64,000 nucleotides of DNA from Bradyrhizobium manausense (GCF_018131105.1 NZ_JAFCJI010000001.1:1-64000); one strand, 5' to 3'. Counted from the stretch's first letter, positions 1 through 9,292 are shown. Notes: generated by a model from the sequence alone, not told the origin. Numbers and translations are program-made.

Positions 1-369
1 ATCGCCGTGCTCGGCCTCACCTTCAAGCCCGACACCGACGACATGCGCGACGCACCGTCGATCCCGCTCGTCACCGGTCTCATCGACATGGGCGCGAAGG
101 TGAAGGCCTTCGATCCCGTCGGCATGGAGCAGGCGAAGAGTGAGCTTCCCAACATCACCTATAGCGAGGATGCCTATTCCTGCGCCGAAGGTGCCGATGC
201 ACTCGTTATCGTCACCGAATGGGTGCAGTTTCGCGCGCTCGATCTCGATCGGCTGAAGGCGACCATGACCCAGCCTATCGTGGTCGATCTCCGCAATATC
301 TACCGCCCCGAAGAGATGGCCGCGGCCGGCTTCACCTATGAGAGCGTGGGGCGGTCGGCTCAGGCCTGA
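1..369 (+). CDS. UDP-glucose 6-dehydrogenase, C-terminal part (5' end outside window)
   Basis: The first 122 codons are open from base 1 and read as the C-terminal domain of the UDP-glucose/GDP-mannose dehydrogenase family. The phrase AVLGLTFKPDTDDMRDAPS at the very start is the family signature for the beginning of the UDP-binding domain; it is followed by the usual DPVGMEQAK and ADALVIVTEW segments. The enzyme oxidises UDP-glucose to UDP-glucuronate with NAD for exopolysaccharide and LPS precursors. The catalytic cysteine and NAD domain lie upstream of the window. Phosphoglucomutase at 4.6 kb serves the same sugar-nucleotide pathway. Family call is firm; the exact substrate is inferred. Confidence 0.9.
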   Translation: MAVLGLTFKPDTDDMRDAPSIPLVTGLIDMGAKVKAFDPVGMEQAKSELPNITYSEDAYSCAEGADALVIVTEWVQFRALDLDRLKATMTQPIVVDLRNIYRPEEMAAAGFTYESVGRSAQA

Positions 370-471
370 TAGCTTCTGCGACACCGATCGTCGCCCGCCG
401 CTTCGCAAGGCGGGCGAAATCGTTTCTGATGCGGTATGATCCGGTCACGGCTGCCGCGATGGAGATTTGCC

Positions 472-1356
472 ATGACCGACGATACCCACACGCTTCGAAG
501 CGGCTCTCTCACCGCGACCATCAAGGCGCACGGCGCCGAGATGTGCTCGCTCAAGCACAAGGACGGCACTGAGTTCGTCTGGCAGGCGGGGCCGGCGTGG
601 CAACGCCATGCGCCGCTGCTGTTTCCGATTGTCGGGCGCCTCGCCAACGACGAGATGCGGCACCGGGGCAGGACCTACCGGATGACGCAGCATGGCTTTG
701 CGCGCGACAGCCGCTTTGCGTGGGTGGAGCGCGGTGAGAGCAGCTGTGCCCTGGTGCTCACGGACAGCGAGACCACGCGCGCGCTTTACCCGTTCGCATT
801 CCGCCTGACAGCCAGCTATGCACTCGACGATTCCGGTCTCGATCTCTTGCTCACGGTCGTCAATACCGGCGGTGAAACTTTGCCGGTGTCGCTCGGTGGT
901 CATCCCGCTTTCAACTGGCCGCTCCAGCCCGGCGTGCCGAAGGAGAGCTACGCCCTGACGTTCACGAACGACGAGCCGTCTCCCGTTCGCCGCGTCGAGG
1001 GCGGACTCCTGCTCGCGGCAACTGATCCGAGTCCCGTCCGCGGCAAGGTGCTTCCCTTGTCGGAAACCCTGTTCGCCAGCGACGCCGTCATCCTCGATCC
1101 CGTCAACAGCCATGCGGTCCGCTACGCTTCTGCGGATGGCGCCGGGCCCTGGCTCAAGATGTCGTGGCGCGGCTTTCGCGAGCTCGGTGTCTGGTCGAAA
1201 CCGTCGGACGCGCCGTTCCTTTGCATCGAGCCGTGGCGCGGCTATGCCAGCCCCAAAGACTTCGACGGCGAATTCACCGACAAGCCGGGCCTGATGCACA
1301 TCGCGCCCGGCGCAGAGGAGCGCTTGTCGTTCCGGGTCGATGTCGGAACGTCCTGA
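472..1356 (+). CDS. aldose 1-epimerase family protein
   Basis: A 294-residue protein of the galactose mutarotase-like fold, LacX-like branch (inference from overall pattern). Visible family features are the N-terminal LTATIKAHGAEMCSLKH strand, PLLFPIVGRLANDE, the histidine-bearing HGFARD segment, GGHPAFNWPL and the late CIEPWRGYA motif carrying the conserved glutamate. It would interconvert alpha and beta anomers of an aldose or sugar phosphate in the cytoplasm. The ATG at 472 is chosen over the upstream in-frame ATG at 436 because GGAGA lies seven bases before it and the protein then starts at the conserved domain. It ends five bases before the convergent MBL-fold gene. Confidence 0.85.
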   Translation: MTDDTHTLRSGSLTATIKAHGAEMCSLKHKDGTEFVWQAGPAWQRHAPLLFPIVGRLANDEMRHRGRTYRMTQHGFARDSRFAWVERGESSCALVLTDSETTRALYPFAFRLTASYALDDSGLDLLLTVVNTGGETLPVSLGGHPAFNWPLQPGVPKESYALTFTNDEPSPVRRVEGGLLLAATDPSPVRGKVLPLSETLFASDAVILDPVNSHAVRYASADGAGPWLKMSWRGFRELGVWSKPSDAPFLCIEPWRGYASPKDFDGEFTDKPGLMHIAPGAEERLSFRVDVGTS

Positions 1357-1360
1357 GCTC

Positions 1361-2209
1361 TCACACGTCTATGCGCGTGAGGTCCTCGCCGATGATGACA
1401 GGACCGGAATAGTCTCGCCTGACGTCGGCGAGCAGCGCGTCCAGCATCGCATCGTCGGTGCGGGGACGGTGATGGGTCAGCGCGAGCTTCTTGACACCGG
1501 CCTTGGCCGCGACCTTGCCGACCGTGTCGCCGCAGGCGAGCGTGTATCTTGCAAGCTTGCGGAAATGATCGTTGTTGATCTCAGGCGTTGCCAGAAAGCA
1601 GACCTGCACGAGCAGGTCGGCGCCCTCTGCCAGCCGCTCGAGGCCGGGGCAGGGGACGGTGTCGCCGGAAATCGCAATGACCTTGCCTTCCGCCTCGAAG
1701 CGGTAGCCGAGACACATCCAGCGCGCGAGAAACGCCGGCGACATGTCGAGGCCGTCGCCATGCGAGACGAGCTCGGCGCTGATCTTCCAGCGGCCGGTGT
1801 CGAGGACGGGCCCGGGAATGATGTCGGTTGCGACCACCGGCTTCCAGCCGCCGAAGGTCGGCTCGCCCTGATCGCGCCAGGCGATGTCCTTGTCGTAGAC
1901 CTGCGTCACCAGCGTGTTGACGAGCCGTTCGGTGTCGGGTGGTCCATAGATGCGCAGGTCGTTCTTGCGCCCATGCATCCAGGAATTCAGCATCACATCG
2001 TAGAGATCGCCGATGTGATCGAAATGATGGTGGGTGAGAAAGACCGTGTTGATGGCGCCGAGCGGCACGCCGGCCTTGCTGAGCTGAACCATGACGCCAC
2101 GGCCGGCGTCGAACAGGATGTTCTCCTCGCCAAGCCTGATCAGCGTGGTCGTCGCCATGCGGCGCGGATCGGGACGCGGGCCGCCGGTGCCGAGCAGGAT
2201 GACTTCCAT
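1361..2209 (-). CDS. MBL-fold metallo-hydrolase (RNase Z-like)
   Basis: A 282-residue metallo-beta-lactamase-fold hydrolase. The protein opens with MEVILLGTGGPRPDP, and the zinc-binding HxHxDH motif is H60-H-H62-F-D64-H65 in the sequence THHHFDHIGDL; further metal ligands are likely the Asp of AISGDTVPC and the His pair in LALTHHRPR. This start pattern is that of the RNase Z/arylsulfatase-like branch, but the substrate cannot be told. The ATG at 2209 is preferred to a longer reading because the fold starts directly there. No signal peptide is visible. The gene is divergent from the response regulator and convergent with the epimerase. Confidence 0.82.
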   Translation of the reverse strand: MEVILLGTGGPRPDPRRMATTTLIRLGEENILFDAGRGVMVQLSKAGVPLGAINTVFLTHHHFDHIGDLYDVMLNSWMHGRKNDLRIYGPPDTERLVNTLVTQVYDKDIAWRDQGEPTFGGWKPVVATDIIPGPVLDTGRWKISAELVSHGDGLDMSPAFLARWMCLGYRFEAEGKVIAISGDTVPCPGLERLAEGADLLVQVCFLATPEINNDHFRKLARYTLACGDTVGKVAAKAGVKKLALTHHRPRTDDAMLDALLADVRRDYSGPVIIGEDLTRIDV

Positions 2210-2470
2210 GGCGTCTACTCCCGTGTGAAGCCGGTCGATTTGATCATACTGGTTCGAGGCCGGGCCGGCCAAACCGAAGCGGGAGGCCTCCTTTGACGCT
2301 ATCCCGTGGCTGAACCTGAATTCGGATAAATGGGTGCTCGGGAGCTTCGGTGCGCCCAGTGAGAAGTGTGGGGCAATTCATAGTTAATACTTCAATACCG
2401 TGACCTATATTGTTTGGGCGGCACAACGCGCCTAATATTGGGCAGGCAATTTCGGGGGCTCGAATAAGCC

Positions 2471-3286
2471 GTGAATGTTCGTTCACAGGACAACGCATCA
2501 CGCGGCAACTCGAATTATCACGCCGGGTCGCACGCACACAGGACATCCAACATCGTGGCTGATTCCGCACTGCAGGAATTGCGTCCTATTGGGCGCGAGC
2601 GATTGATCGTGGTCGAAGACGACCCGGTAACCCGGACGATGCTGGTCGGTTACTTCAGCGAGAACAATTTCGAGGTGATCGGCGCCGGCACCTGCGCGGA
2701 ATGTCGGCAGGCCTTGCGCGCGCGCACCGACCTCGTCTTCCTCGACGTGCAGTTGCCCGACGGCGACGGCTTCGAGCTCGCCAAGGAGATCCAGGCGACC
2801 AGCAATGCGGGCATCATCTTCGTGACCCGCCGCGACACCGATGTCGATCGTATCCTTGGCCTCGAGATCGCCGGCGATCATTACGTCACCAAGCCGATCA
2901 ATCTGCGCGATCTGCTGGCGCGTGCGCGCAGCGTGCTGCGGCGCCGCTCGATCGACCGCAAGGCCGCGCGCAACCATAATTCGATCGCGTTCGGCGACTG
3001 GATCATCGACCTGACGCGGCGCGAGCTGCTCGGCAGCGACGGCAAGCCGGTGGCGCTGACGCGCGCCGAGTTCGACCTGCTCGCCGCATTGGTCGGCGCG
3101 GACGGCCGGCCGCTCAGCCGCGACTATCTGATCGAGGTGGTCAGCAACCGCCAGGCCGAGGTCGACATCCGCACGGTCGATGCGCTGGTGGCGCGGCTGC
3201 GCCGCAAGCTCGTCGGCAGCGGCACGCCCGTCATCGCGACCGTCACCGGCGTCGGTTACAAGCTCGCGCTCAGCGAGCGGCTCTGA
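2471..3286 (+). CDS. OmpR/TorR-type response regulator, orphan
   Basis: A two-domain response regulator of up to 271 residues: receiver domain (about 45-165) with acidic pair E49-D50-D51, phosphoacceptor D92 in FLDVQLPDG, and K141 in YVTKP, then a winged-helix DNA-binding domain (about 175-268) with LTRAEFDLLAALV and TVTGVGYKL. It should bind DNA when phosphorylated. No histidine kinase gene lies nearby. Start is uncertain: GTG at 2471 gives a low-complexity N-terminal tail, whereas GTG at 2555 would start at VADSALQELRP just ahead of the receiver domain; neither has a strong ribosome site. The gene is convergent with the hydrolase gene at 3320. Confidence 0.87.
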   Translation: MNVRSQDNASRGNSNYHAGSHAHRTSNIVADSALQELRPIGRERLIVVEDDPVTRTMLVGYFSENNFEVIGAGTCAECRQALRARTDLVFLDVQLPDGDGFELAKEIQATSNAGIIFVTRRDTDVDRILGLEIAGDHYVTKPINLRDLLARARSVLRRRSIDRKAARNHNSIAFGDWIIDLTRRELLGSDGKPVALTRAEFDLLAALVGADGRPLSRDYLIEVVSNRQAEVDIRTVDALVARLRRKLVGSGTPVIATVTGVGYKLALSERL

Positions 3287-3319
3287 GTTCATTTGTCGAA
3301 GATCCGTTCGCCCGCGCGC

Positions 3320-4465
3320 CTATCGCGCCCGGGCGCTTTGATCCGTGGTGATTTGTCCTGTCGTTCCCGCCAGCTGGTCGTCGACTGCATAGAGCGTGCA
3401 GGTCGGCGCCCATTTCGTGCAGGCCGCGAGTGAATCGCGTTGCGCGTCGTCCACGGTGTTGCGTCCCGAACGCCAGCCGTAACCGCCGTTCGGCGACACG
3501 GCAAAGGCCTTGTGCGGCGAGGTGCTGGCCAGATAGCGCGCGAATTCGGCTTTCGCCGCGTCATTGAAATGGCCCGGCGGCGGCAGCGGATCGGGCGGGC
3601 TCAGCACGTCCCGGGCGAGGGCGCGCTCGCGCAGGAAGGTGTCGACATAGGGCGTCCATTGTGGGCGGCCCACCACGGAATAGAGATAGTGACCGTCATC
3701 GCCGTAGGGCGGCGCGACAATGAATTTTGCGTTGCCGCCGCCGGCGCGAAACCCGTCATGGAGGCGGCGCGCAAGATCGGGGCCGAAATAGGAATCGTTG
3801 CTCGCGTAGACCCATAGCATGGGCACGCGCGAGGTCCTGCCCAAGCTGGCGAAGGTCTGAACCAGGCCATCCTCATTGCAAACCTCGTCATCATCGCGCG
3901 AGCCGCGGCCGCCGGCAAAATTGATCGCCGCGACGAGACCCGCCGGGGCCTGCGCCGTCAGCGCGACGGTGGCGAGCCCACCGGCGGAATGGCCGGCTGC
4001 GATCATGCCTGTCGTGGTGACGTCGGCCCGTCGTGACATCGCATCGATCGCAGCGCGCAAGTCCGCAACCGCGACTGCCGCTGCCGGCAAATAGGCGGCG
4101 TTGGCGCACCCTCCGACGCTGTCGACGCGCCCGCCCGGCGAGGTGCCATAGCCGCGCCGCATCACGACCAGCGCGGCAAAGCCGCGCCGGGCATATTCCA
4201 GCGCGATGCCGTAATATTGGTGAGCCGACATGGTGGCGCGGTCGTCAAAACTGCGCGGCGAGCCGTGGCTCAATAGCGCAAGCGGATAGCGCCGGGTGCC
4301 AACAGGGCGAACCAGGAACGCCTCCAGCCCCTGCGGTCCGGCCTCCGTCATCGGGATGCGAAGATCCTCGATGTAGAACTGGGCGGCGCGCGCCGTCGCG
4401 CCGGCCAGCATGATCGAGCCGAGACTGCCGATCAGAACACATAAAAGCCTGCGAAAGCGCGTCAT
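3320..4465 (-). CDS. secreted alpha/beta hydrolase (dienelactone hydrolase-like)
   Basis: A 381-residue protein with a Sec-type signal peptide (MTRFRRLL, hydrophobic core to about residue 24, cleavage near ARAAQF). The mature part is an alpha/beta hydrolase: LALLSHGSP (oxyanion region) and nucleophile elbow GHSAGG with S160; later SYFGPDLA and DGHYLY segments could carry the Asp and His. An ester or peptide substrate is likely but not identifiable. The C-terminal 60 residues (GYGWRSGR and a Cys-containing stretch CTKWAPTCTLYAVDD) form an add-on resembling small periplasmic repeat segments. Divergent from pgm with 146 bases between. Confidence 0.78.
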   Translation of the reverse strand: MTRFRRLLCVLIGSLGSIMLAGATARAAQFYIEDLRIPMTEAGPQGLEAFLVRPVGTRRYPLALLSHGSPRSFDDRATMSAHQYYGIALEYARRGFAALVVMRRGYGTSPGGRVDSVGGCANAAYLPAAAVAVADLRAAIDAMSRRADVTTTGMIAAGHSAGGLATVALTAQAPAGLVAAINFAGGRGSRDDDEVCNEDGLVQTFASLGRTSRVPMLWVYASNDSYFGPDLARRLHDGFRAGGGNAKFIVAPPYGDDGHYLYSVVGRPQWTPYVDTFLRERALARDVLSPPDPLPPPGHFNDAAKAEFARYLASTSPHKAFAVSPNGGYGWRSGRNTVDDAQRDSLAACTKWAPTCTLYAVDDQLAGTTGQITTDQSARAR

Positions 4466-4611
4466 GCTCCGACTCGAAAAGCTCCGGTCCGATCGACCAT
4501 AGCACGATCCAGGGAACGGGCACCCGGCCGCGCGTGTTGTGGTTTGGCGCGGGCTCGCCCGATGCTAAGGTGCATCTCGCAATCTCTTGACGACAGGACG
4601 AGGATATCCCA

Positions 4612-6258
4612 GTGGCTGATGTACATCCCGCGGCGGGCAAGCTGGTTTCGCCGAACGCGCTCGCCAATATTCCGCGGCTCGTGACGGCGTATTTCGCCAA
4701 CAGGCCGGATGCGGCCGACCCGGCGCAGCGAGTGGCGTTCGGGACATCAGGCCATCGCGGGACCTCGTTCAAGAACACCTTCAACGAGGGCCACATTCTC
4801 GCGACCACGCAGGCCATCTGTGACTACAGGAAAGAGAAGGGGCTGACTGGTCCGCTCTTCATCGGCATCGACACCCATGCGCTGGCCGAGCCCGCGCTCG
4901 CAAGCGCGGTGGAGGTGTTCGCGGCGAACGGCGTCGACATCATGATCGACAAGGACCACGGCTACACGCCGACGCCGGTGATCTCGCACGCAATCCTCAC
5001 CTACAACAAGGGCCGCACCAGCGGCATCGCCGACGGCGTCGTCATCACGCCTTCGCACAATCCCCCCGAAGACGGCGGCTACAAATACAATCCGCCGAAT
5101 GGAGGCCCGGCCGATACGGACGTGACGTCCGTCGTCGAGAAGCGCGCCAATGCCTATCTCGCCGACGACCTCAAGGGCGTGAAGCGGATCGACTACGCCA
5201 AGGCGCTGAAATCGTCGACCGTCCACGCCTATGATTACATCATGCCTTATGTTGCCGATCTCGGCAGCGTCGTCGATCTCGACCTCATCAAGTCCGCCGG
5301 CATCAATATCGGCATCGATCCGCTCGGCGGCGCCGCCGTGCATTACTGGCATCCGATCATCGATCGTTACGGCCTCAAGGCCACCGTGGTGAACGAGGCG
5401 ATCGACCCGACCTTCCGCTTCATGACGGTGGATTGGGACGGCAAGATCCGCATGGACTGCTCATCACCCTACGCGATGGCGAGCCTGATCGCGATGCGTG
5501 ACCGCTTCGACGTCGCCTTTGCCAACGACACCGACGCGGACCGCCACGGCATCGTCACCCGCACCGGCGGCCTGATGAATCCGAACCATTATCTGGCGAC
5601 CGCGATCTCCTATCTGTTCGCGCATCGGCCGAACTGGGCCAGGGACGCCGCGATCGGCAAGACCGTGGTGTCGAGCTCGATCATCGACCGCGTCGCGAAG
5701 AAGCTCGGCCGCAAGCTGGTGGAAACGCCTGTTGGCTTCAAATGGTTCGTCGATGGCCTCGTCACGGGCAGCTTCGGCTTCGGCGGTGAAGAGAGTGCAG
5801 GGGCCTCGTTCCTGCGCCGCGACGGCACGGTGTGGACCACCGACAAGGACGGCATCATTCTCGGCCTGCTCGCCGCGGAGATCATGGCGAAGACCGGCCG
5901 GGATCCGAGCCAGTTGTTCAATGAACTCACCGCCGAGTTCGGCATGCCGCATTACGCCCGTATCGATGTCGCCGCGACCGGCCCGCAGAAGAACATCCTG
6001 AAGTCCCTCACGCCCGAGCAACTCGGCCTGAAGGATCTCGCCGGCGATCCCGTTCGCTCAACGCTGAGCAAGGCGCCCGGCAACGGTCAGCCATTCGGTG
6101 GCATCAAGGTCGAAACCGATTTCGGCTGGTTCGCGGCAAGGCCGTCGGGCACGGAGGACGTGTACAAGATCTACGCGGAAAGTTTTCGCAGCACCGGGCA
6201 CCTGAAGAAGATTCAGGAAGAAGCCCAGGCCGGGCTCGCGAAGGTGTTTGGAGCGTAA
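4612..6258 (+). CDS. pgm: phosphoglucomutase (alpha-D-glucose phosphate-specific)
   Basis: A 548-residue enzyme, the same size as E. coli Pgm (546). It interconverts glucose-1-phosphate and glucose-6-phosphate, feeding UDP-glucose, glycogen and polysaccharide synthesis. Seen in sequence: substrate-contact [10 protein letters not shown] near the N-terminus, the phosphoserine loop TPSHNPP with S148, the metal-binding D306-x-D308-x-D310-R loop (NDTDADRHG), the sugar-binding GGEESAG loop and the C-terminal phosphate-binding [10 protein letters not shown]. The start is GTG at 4612, preceded by GACGAGGAT. A single-gene transcript is likely; a GC-rich hairpin repeat follows at 6309. Confidence 0.95.
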   Translation: MADVHPAAGKLVSPNALANIPRLVTAYFANRPDAADPAQRVAFGTSGHRGTSFKNTFNEGHILATTQAICDYRKEKGLTGPLFIGIDTHALAEPALASAVEVFAANGVDIMIDKDHGYTPTPVISHAILTYNKGRTSGIADGVVITPSHNPPEDGGYKYNPPNGGPADTDVTSVVEKRANAYLADDLKGVKRIDYAKALKSSTVHAYDYIMPYVADLGSVVDLDLIKSAGINIGIDPLGGAAVHYWHPIIDRYGLKATVVNEAIDPTFRFMTVDWDGKIRMDCSSPYAMASLIAMRDRFDVAFANDTDADRHGIVTRTGGLMNPNHYLATAISYLFAHRPNWARDAAIGKTVVSSSIIDRVAKKLGRKLVETPVGFKWFVDGLVTGSFGFGGEESAGASFLRRDGTVWTTDKDGIILGLLAAEIMAKTGRDPSQLFNELTAEFGMPHYARIDVAATGPQKNILKSLTPEQLGLKDLAGDPVRSTLSKAPGNGQPFGGIKVETDFGWFAARPSGTEDVYKIYAESFRSTGHLKKIQEEAQAGLAKVFGA

Positions 6259-6308
6259 CGGCGCGAACGCATAGAACGGCCACGTCTCTACATTCACGAG
6301 AGGTCGTC

Positions 6309-6331
6309 ATGCCCGGGCTTGTCCCGGGCAT
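6309..6331. repeat. GC-rich hairpin repeat downstream of pgm
   Basis: Perfect nine-base inverted repeat ATGCCCGGG / CCCGGGCAT with a five-base loop, flanked by GTC and CCATG. This is the form of the short palindromic intergenic repeat common in Bradyrhizobium genomes (recognised from general knowledge). There is no T-run, so rho-independent termination is unlikely, but it may stabilise the pgm mRNA 3' end. Confidence 0.55.
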
Positions 6332-6387
6332 CCATGTTCTTCGTGCCAAGGTGCAGGGCGTGGAGGATCGAGATAAGCTCGTCCATC

Positions 6388-6396
6388 TGTATACAT
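6388..6396. promoter_or_regulatory. candidate operator, upstream copy (TGTATACAT)
   Basis: The self-complementary octamer TGTATACA occurs here and again at 6461-6468, 73 bases apart, in the leader of the vanA operon. The operon encodes a GntR/FCD regulator, a class that binds short palindromes with a TA-rich centre. A TATAAT box lies at 6412-6417 between the copies. Binding is inference. Confidence 0.5.
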
Positions 6397-6460
6397 AACG
6401 TTGGACTGAGGTATAATAGTACGCCAATTTTGCCCTTGAACGAACCTCGCCCTTCAGTAT

Positions 6461-6469
6461 TGTATACAT
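6461..6469. promoter_or_regulatory. candidate operator, proximal copy (TGTATACAT)
   Basis: Second exact copy of the nonamer TGTATACAT, 29 bases upstream of the vanA start codon and just before the ribosome site TAGGGAG. Its position would let a bound repressor block initiation or early elongation. The 73-base spacing to the first copy is about seven helical turns, compatible with looping. Confidence 0.5.
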
Positions 6470-6497
6470 ATAGCACACAAGTCTAGGGAGATCGCCG

Positions 6498-7547
6498 GTG
6501 ACAAAACCCTTCCCCATGAACGCCTGGTACGCGGCCGCCTGGGATGCGGAGGTGAAGCCGGCGCTGTTGCCACGGACGATCTGCGGCAAGCACATCGTGA
6601 TGTACCGCAAGGCCGACGGTTCGGTGGCTGCGCTGGAAGATGCCTGCTGGCACCGACTGGTGCCGCTGTCGAAGGGGCGGCTCGAAGGCGACACTGTCGT
6701 CTGCGGCTATCATGGCCTGAAATACAATTCGCAGGGCCGCTGCACCTTCATGCCCTCGCAGGAGACCATCAACCCGTCGGCCTGCGTGCGCGCGTATCCC
6801 GTCGTCGAGCGTCACCGCTACATCTGGCTCTGGATGGGCGATCCTGCATTGGCCGATCCCGCGCTGGTGCCCGACATGCACTGGAATCATGACCCGGCCT
6901 GGGCCGGCGACGGTAAGACGATTCACGTCGCCTGCGATTATCGCCTCGTGCTCGACAATCTGATGGACCTCACCCACGAGACCTTCGTGCACGGCTCCTC
7001 CATCGGCAACGAGGCGGTCGCCGAAGCGCCGTTCGACGTTACCCATGGCGAGAAGACTGTGACCGTGACGCGCTGGATGCGCGGCATCGAGGCGCCGCCG
7101 TTCTGGGCCAAGCAACTCGGCAAGTCCGGCCTCGTCGACCGCTGGCAGATCATCCGCTTCGAGGCGCCTTGCACCATCGCCATCGACGTCGGCGTGGCGC
7201 CGACAGGCACCGGCGCGCCGGAAGGCGACCGCTCGCAAGGCGTCAACGGCTTCGTGCTCAACACCATCACGCCGGAGACCGAGAAGACCTGCCATTATTT
7301 CTGGGCCTTCGTGCGCAACTACCAGCTCGGCGAGCAGCGCATCACCACCGAGATCCGCGAAGGCGTCTCCGGCATTTTCCATGAGGACGAGCTGATCCTC
7401 GAAGCGCAGCAGCGGGCGATGGACGAGAACCCGGATCGCATCTTCTACAACCTCAACATCGACGCCGGCGCGATGTGGACGCGCAAGCTGATCGACAGGA
7501 TGGTGGCGAAGGAAAACCCGCCGACCCATCTCCAGGCCGCGGAGTAA
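6498..7547 (+). CDS. vanA: vanillate O-demethylase, Rieske oxygenase subunit
   Basis: A 349-residue Rieske non-haem iron oxygenase that demethylates vanillate (or a related methoxybenzoate) to protocatechuate plus formaldehyde, with electrons from VanB. Rieske ligands are C50-W-H52 and C69-G-Y-H72; the proline usually found in the first motif (CPH) is tryptophan. The mononuclear iron site is in DNLMDLTHETFVHGSSIG, a hallmark of VanA, as are PPFW and the C-terminal NLNIDAGAMWTRKLIDRM. The start is GTG at 6498 with TAGGGAG upstream. It is followed after four bases by the FCD regulator and then vanB. Other methoxyarenes cannot be excluded as substrate. Confidence 0.88.
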   Translation: MTKPFPMNAWYAAAWDAEVKPALLPRTICGKHIVMYRKADGSVAALEDACWHRLVPLSKGRLEGDTVVCGYHGLKYNSQGRCTFMPSQETINPSACVRAYPVVERHRYIWLWMGDPALADPALVPDMHWNHDPAWAGDGKTIHVACDYRLVLDNLMDLTHETFVHGSSIGNEAVAEAPFDVTHGEKTVTVTRWMRGIEAPPFWAKQLGKSGLVDRWQIIRFEAPCTIAIDVGVAPTGTGAPEGDRSQGVNGFVLNTITPETEKTCHYFWAFVRNYQLGEQRITTEIREGVSGIFHEDELILEAQQRAMDENPDRIFYNLNIDAGAMWTRKLIDRMVAKENPPTHLQAAE

Positions 7548-7551
7548 TTCC

Positions 7552-8304
7552 ATGGCCGAGCGTGAGGTCGACCGCTCCGTCTCGCAGACCGTGAAGGCGC
7601 AACTCGCGCTGCGCGACCAGATCCTCTCTGGCTCCTTGCGGCCGGGCGAGCGCATCTCCGAGCTTCAGGCGGTGGAGACCACGGGTGCCTCCCGCACGCC
7701 GGTGCGTATGGCACTGGTGAGGCTCGAGGAGGAGGGGCTGCTGGAAGCGATTCCTTCCGGCGGCTTCATGGTGAAGGCATTTTCGGAACGCGACATCTCC
7801 GACTCGATCGAGTTGCGCGGCACGCTGGAAGGCCTCGCCGCACGCTTCGCCGCCGAGCGCGGCGTCTCCGCACGCGAGCTCGAGCCGCTGAAGGAATGTC
7901 TCGCCGCGATCGACGAGCTGCTGCGCCAGGTCCCGATCTCGATCGAGGCTTTCTCATCCTATGTCGCGCTGAACGCGCGCTTCCACGCGCTGCTCACCGA
8001 GATGTCGCGCAGCCCGCCGCTGATCCGGCAGATCGATCGCGCCTCGGCGCTGCCGTTCGCCTCGCCAAGCGGCTTCGTGATGGCGCAATCGGCGCTGCCC
8101 GAGGCGCAGCAGATCCTGATCATCGGGCAGGAGCACCACCGCGTCGCGATCGACGCCATCGAGAACCGCGAGGGCGCGCGGGCCGAGGCGATCATGCGCG
8201 AGCATGCGCGGCTCGCCGTGCGAAACCTGCGGCTGGCGCTGCGCAACCGGACCCATCTCGATCTTTTGCCGGCGCTCGCGCTGATCAAGACCGCAACGGA
8301 TTGA
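7552..8304 (+). CDS. GntR/FCD transcriptional regulator of the van operon
   Basis: A 250-residue GntR-family regulator: winged helix at about 15-80 (LRPGERISELQAVETTGASRTPVRMALVRLEEEGLLE), then an all-helical FCD ligand domain (about 90-225) with family histidines and acidic residues (ALNARFHALLTEM, EHHRVAIDAIENREGARAEAIMREH). It sits between vanA and vanB, four bases after vanA and seven before vanB, so it is probably co-transcribed and autoregulated; the equivalent regulator VanR represses vanAB and is released by vanillate in other bacteria. Two TGTATACA palindromes upstream of vanA are the likely operator. Confidence 0.85.
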   Translation: MAEREVDRSVSQTVKAQLALRDQILSGSLRPGERISELQAVETTGASRTPVRMALVRLEEEGLLEAIPSGGFMVKAFSERDISDSIELRGTLEGLAARFAAERGVSARELEPLKECLAAIDELLRQVPISIEAFSSYVALNARFHALLTEMSRSPPLIRQIDRASALPFASPSGFVMAQSALPEAQQILIIGQEHHRVAIDAIENREGARAEAIMREHARLAVRNLRLALRNRTHLDLLPALALIKTATD

Positions 8305-8311
8305 GGGCACC

Positions 8312-9292
8312 ATGCGCTTCATCGAAACCTGGATCCCGGCGACGCTGGTCTCGATCCGCGACCTTTCGTCCGGTATCCGCGAATTCCTGATCCGGCCGGA
8401 TCAGTTCGACGGTGCCGCCTATCCGGTCGGCAGTCACATCAATGTCGGCGTGACCATCGACGGGCAGCCGGAGACGCGATCCTATTCGCTGGTCGGCGAG
8501 GCCTCATCGAACGGCTTTCGGATTGCGGTGCGCCGGGCCGAGGATTCCCGCGGCGGCTCGCGCTACATGTGGCAGCTCGCGCCGGGCGCGCGCCTCGACA
8601 TCACGCGGCCGGCTTCGCTCGTCGCAGTCGACTGGGCGCGCGAAAACTATTGCCTGATCGCCGGCGGCATCGGCATCACGCCGATCCTCGGTGTCGCCCA
8701 GGCGCTGGCGCGTCGCGGCGCGGATGTCGCCCTGCAATATGCCGTGCGCAGTCGCGCGGATGCCGCCTATCTCGATGATCTCGCCGGCCTGCTCGGCGAC
8801 CGCCTGGTCGTCCATGCCAGCGATGAAGGCAAGCGCCTCGATCTCGACGGCCTGTTCGCCTCGCTGCCGAAGGGTACGCTGGCGCTGTTCTGCGGCCCGA
8901 TGCGCATGCTCGATGCCGCCCGCCACGCCTGGGTCGGCGCGGGCCATCCGCTGCCCGATCTCCGCTACGAAACCTTCGGCTCAAGCGGCACGCTGCCGAC
9001 CGAAACCTTTCGCGTGCGCCTGAAGGGCTCCGATGTCGAGCTCGAAATCCCGCGCGAGCGTTCGATGCTCGATGTGCTCAACGCCAGCGGCTTTGAGGTG
9101 ATATCCGACTGCAAGCGCGGCGAATGCGGCCTCTGTGCCATCGACGTCGTCGCCGTCGACGGCGAGATCGACCACCGCGACGTCTTCTTCAGCGATCACC
9201 AGAAGCAGAGCAACGCGAAGATCTGCGCCTGTGTGTCGCGCGCGAGGGGCACCATCACGGTGGACACGCTGCTCAGGACGGATGTGGTCTGA
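8312..9292 (+). CDS. vanB: vanillate O-demethylase, oxidoreductase subunit
   Basis: A 326-residue phthalate-dioxygenase-reductase-type protein that passes electrons from NADH to VanA. Order of domains: flavin-binding barrel (RSYSLVGEA at about 50-60), NAD-binding domain (AGGIGITPILGVAQAL, LFCGPMRMLDA) and C-terminal plant-type [2Fe-2S] ferredoxin with CKRGECGLC and a fourth cysteine in ICACVSRA. Length and order match VanB. It starts seven bases after the regulator; the operon ends here, facing a small minus-strand gene. No formaldehyde-handling gene is present in the window. Confidence 0.9.
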   Translation: MRFIETWIPATLVSIRDLSSGIREFLIRPDQFDGAAYPVGSHINVGVTIDGQPETRSYSLVGEASSNGFRIAVRRAEDSRGGSRYMWQLAPGARLDITRPASLVAVDWARENYCLIAGGIGITPILGVAQALARRGADVALQYAVRSRADAAYLDDLAGLLGDRLVVHASDEGKRLDLDGLFASLPKGTLALFCGPMRMLDAARHAWVGAGHPLPDLRYETFGSSGTLPTETFRVRLKGSDVELEIPRERSMLDVLNASGFEVISDCKRGECGLCAIDVVAVDGEIDHRDVFFSDHQKQSNAKICACVSRARGTITVDTLLRTDVV

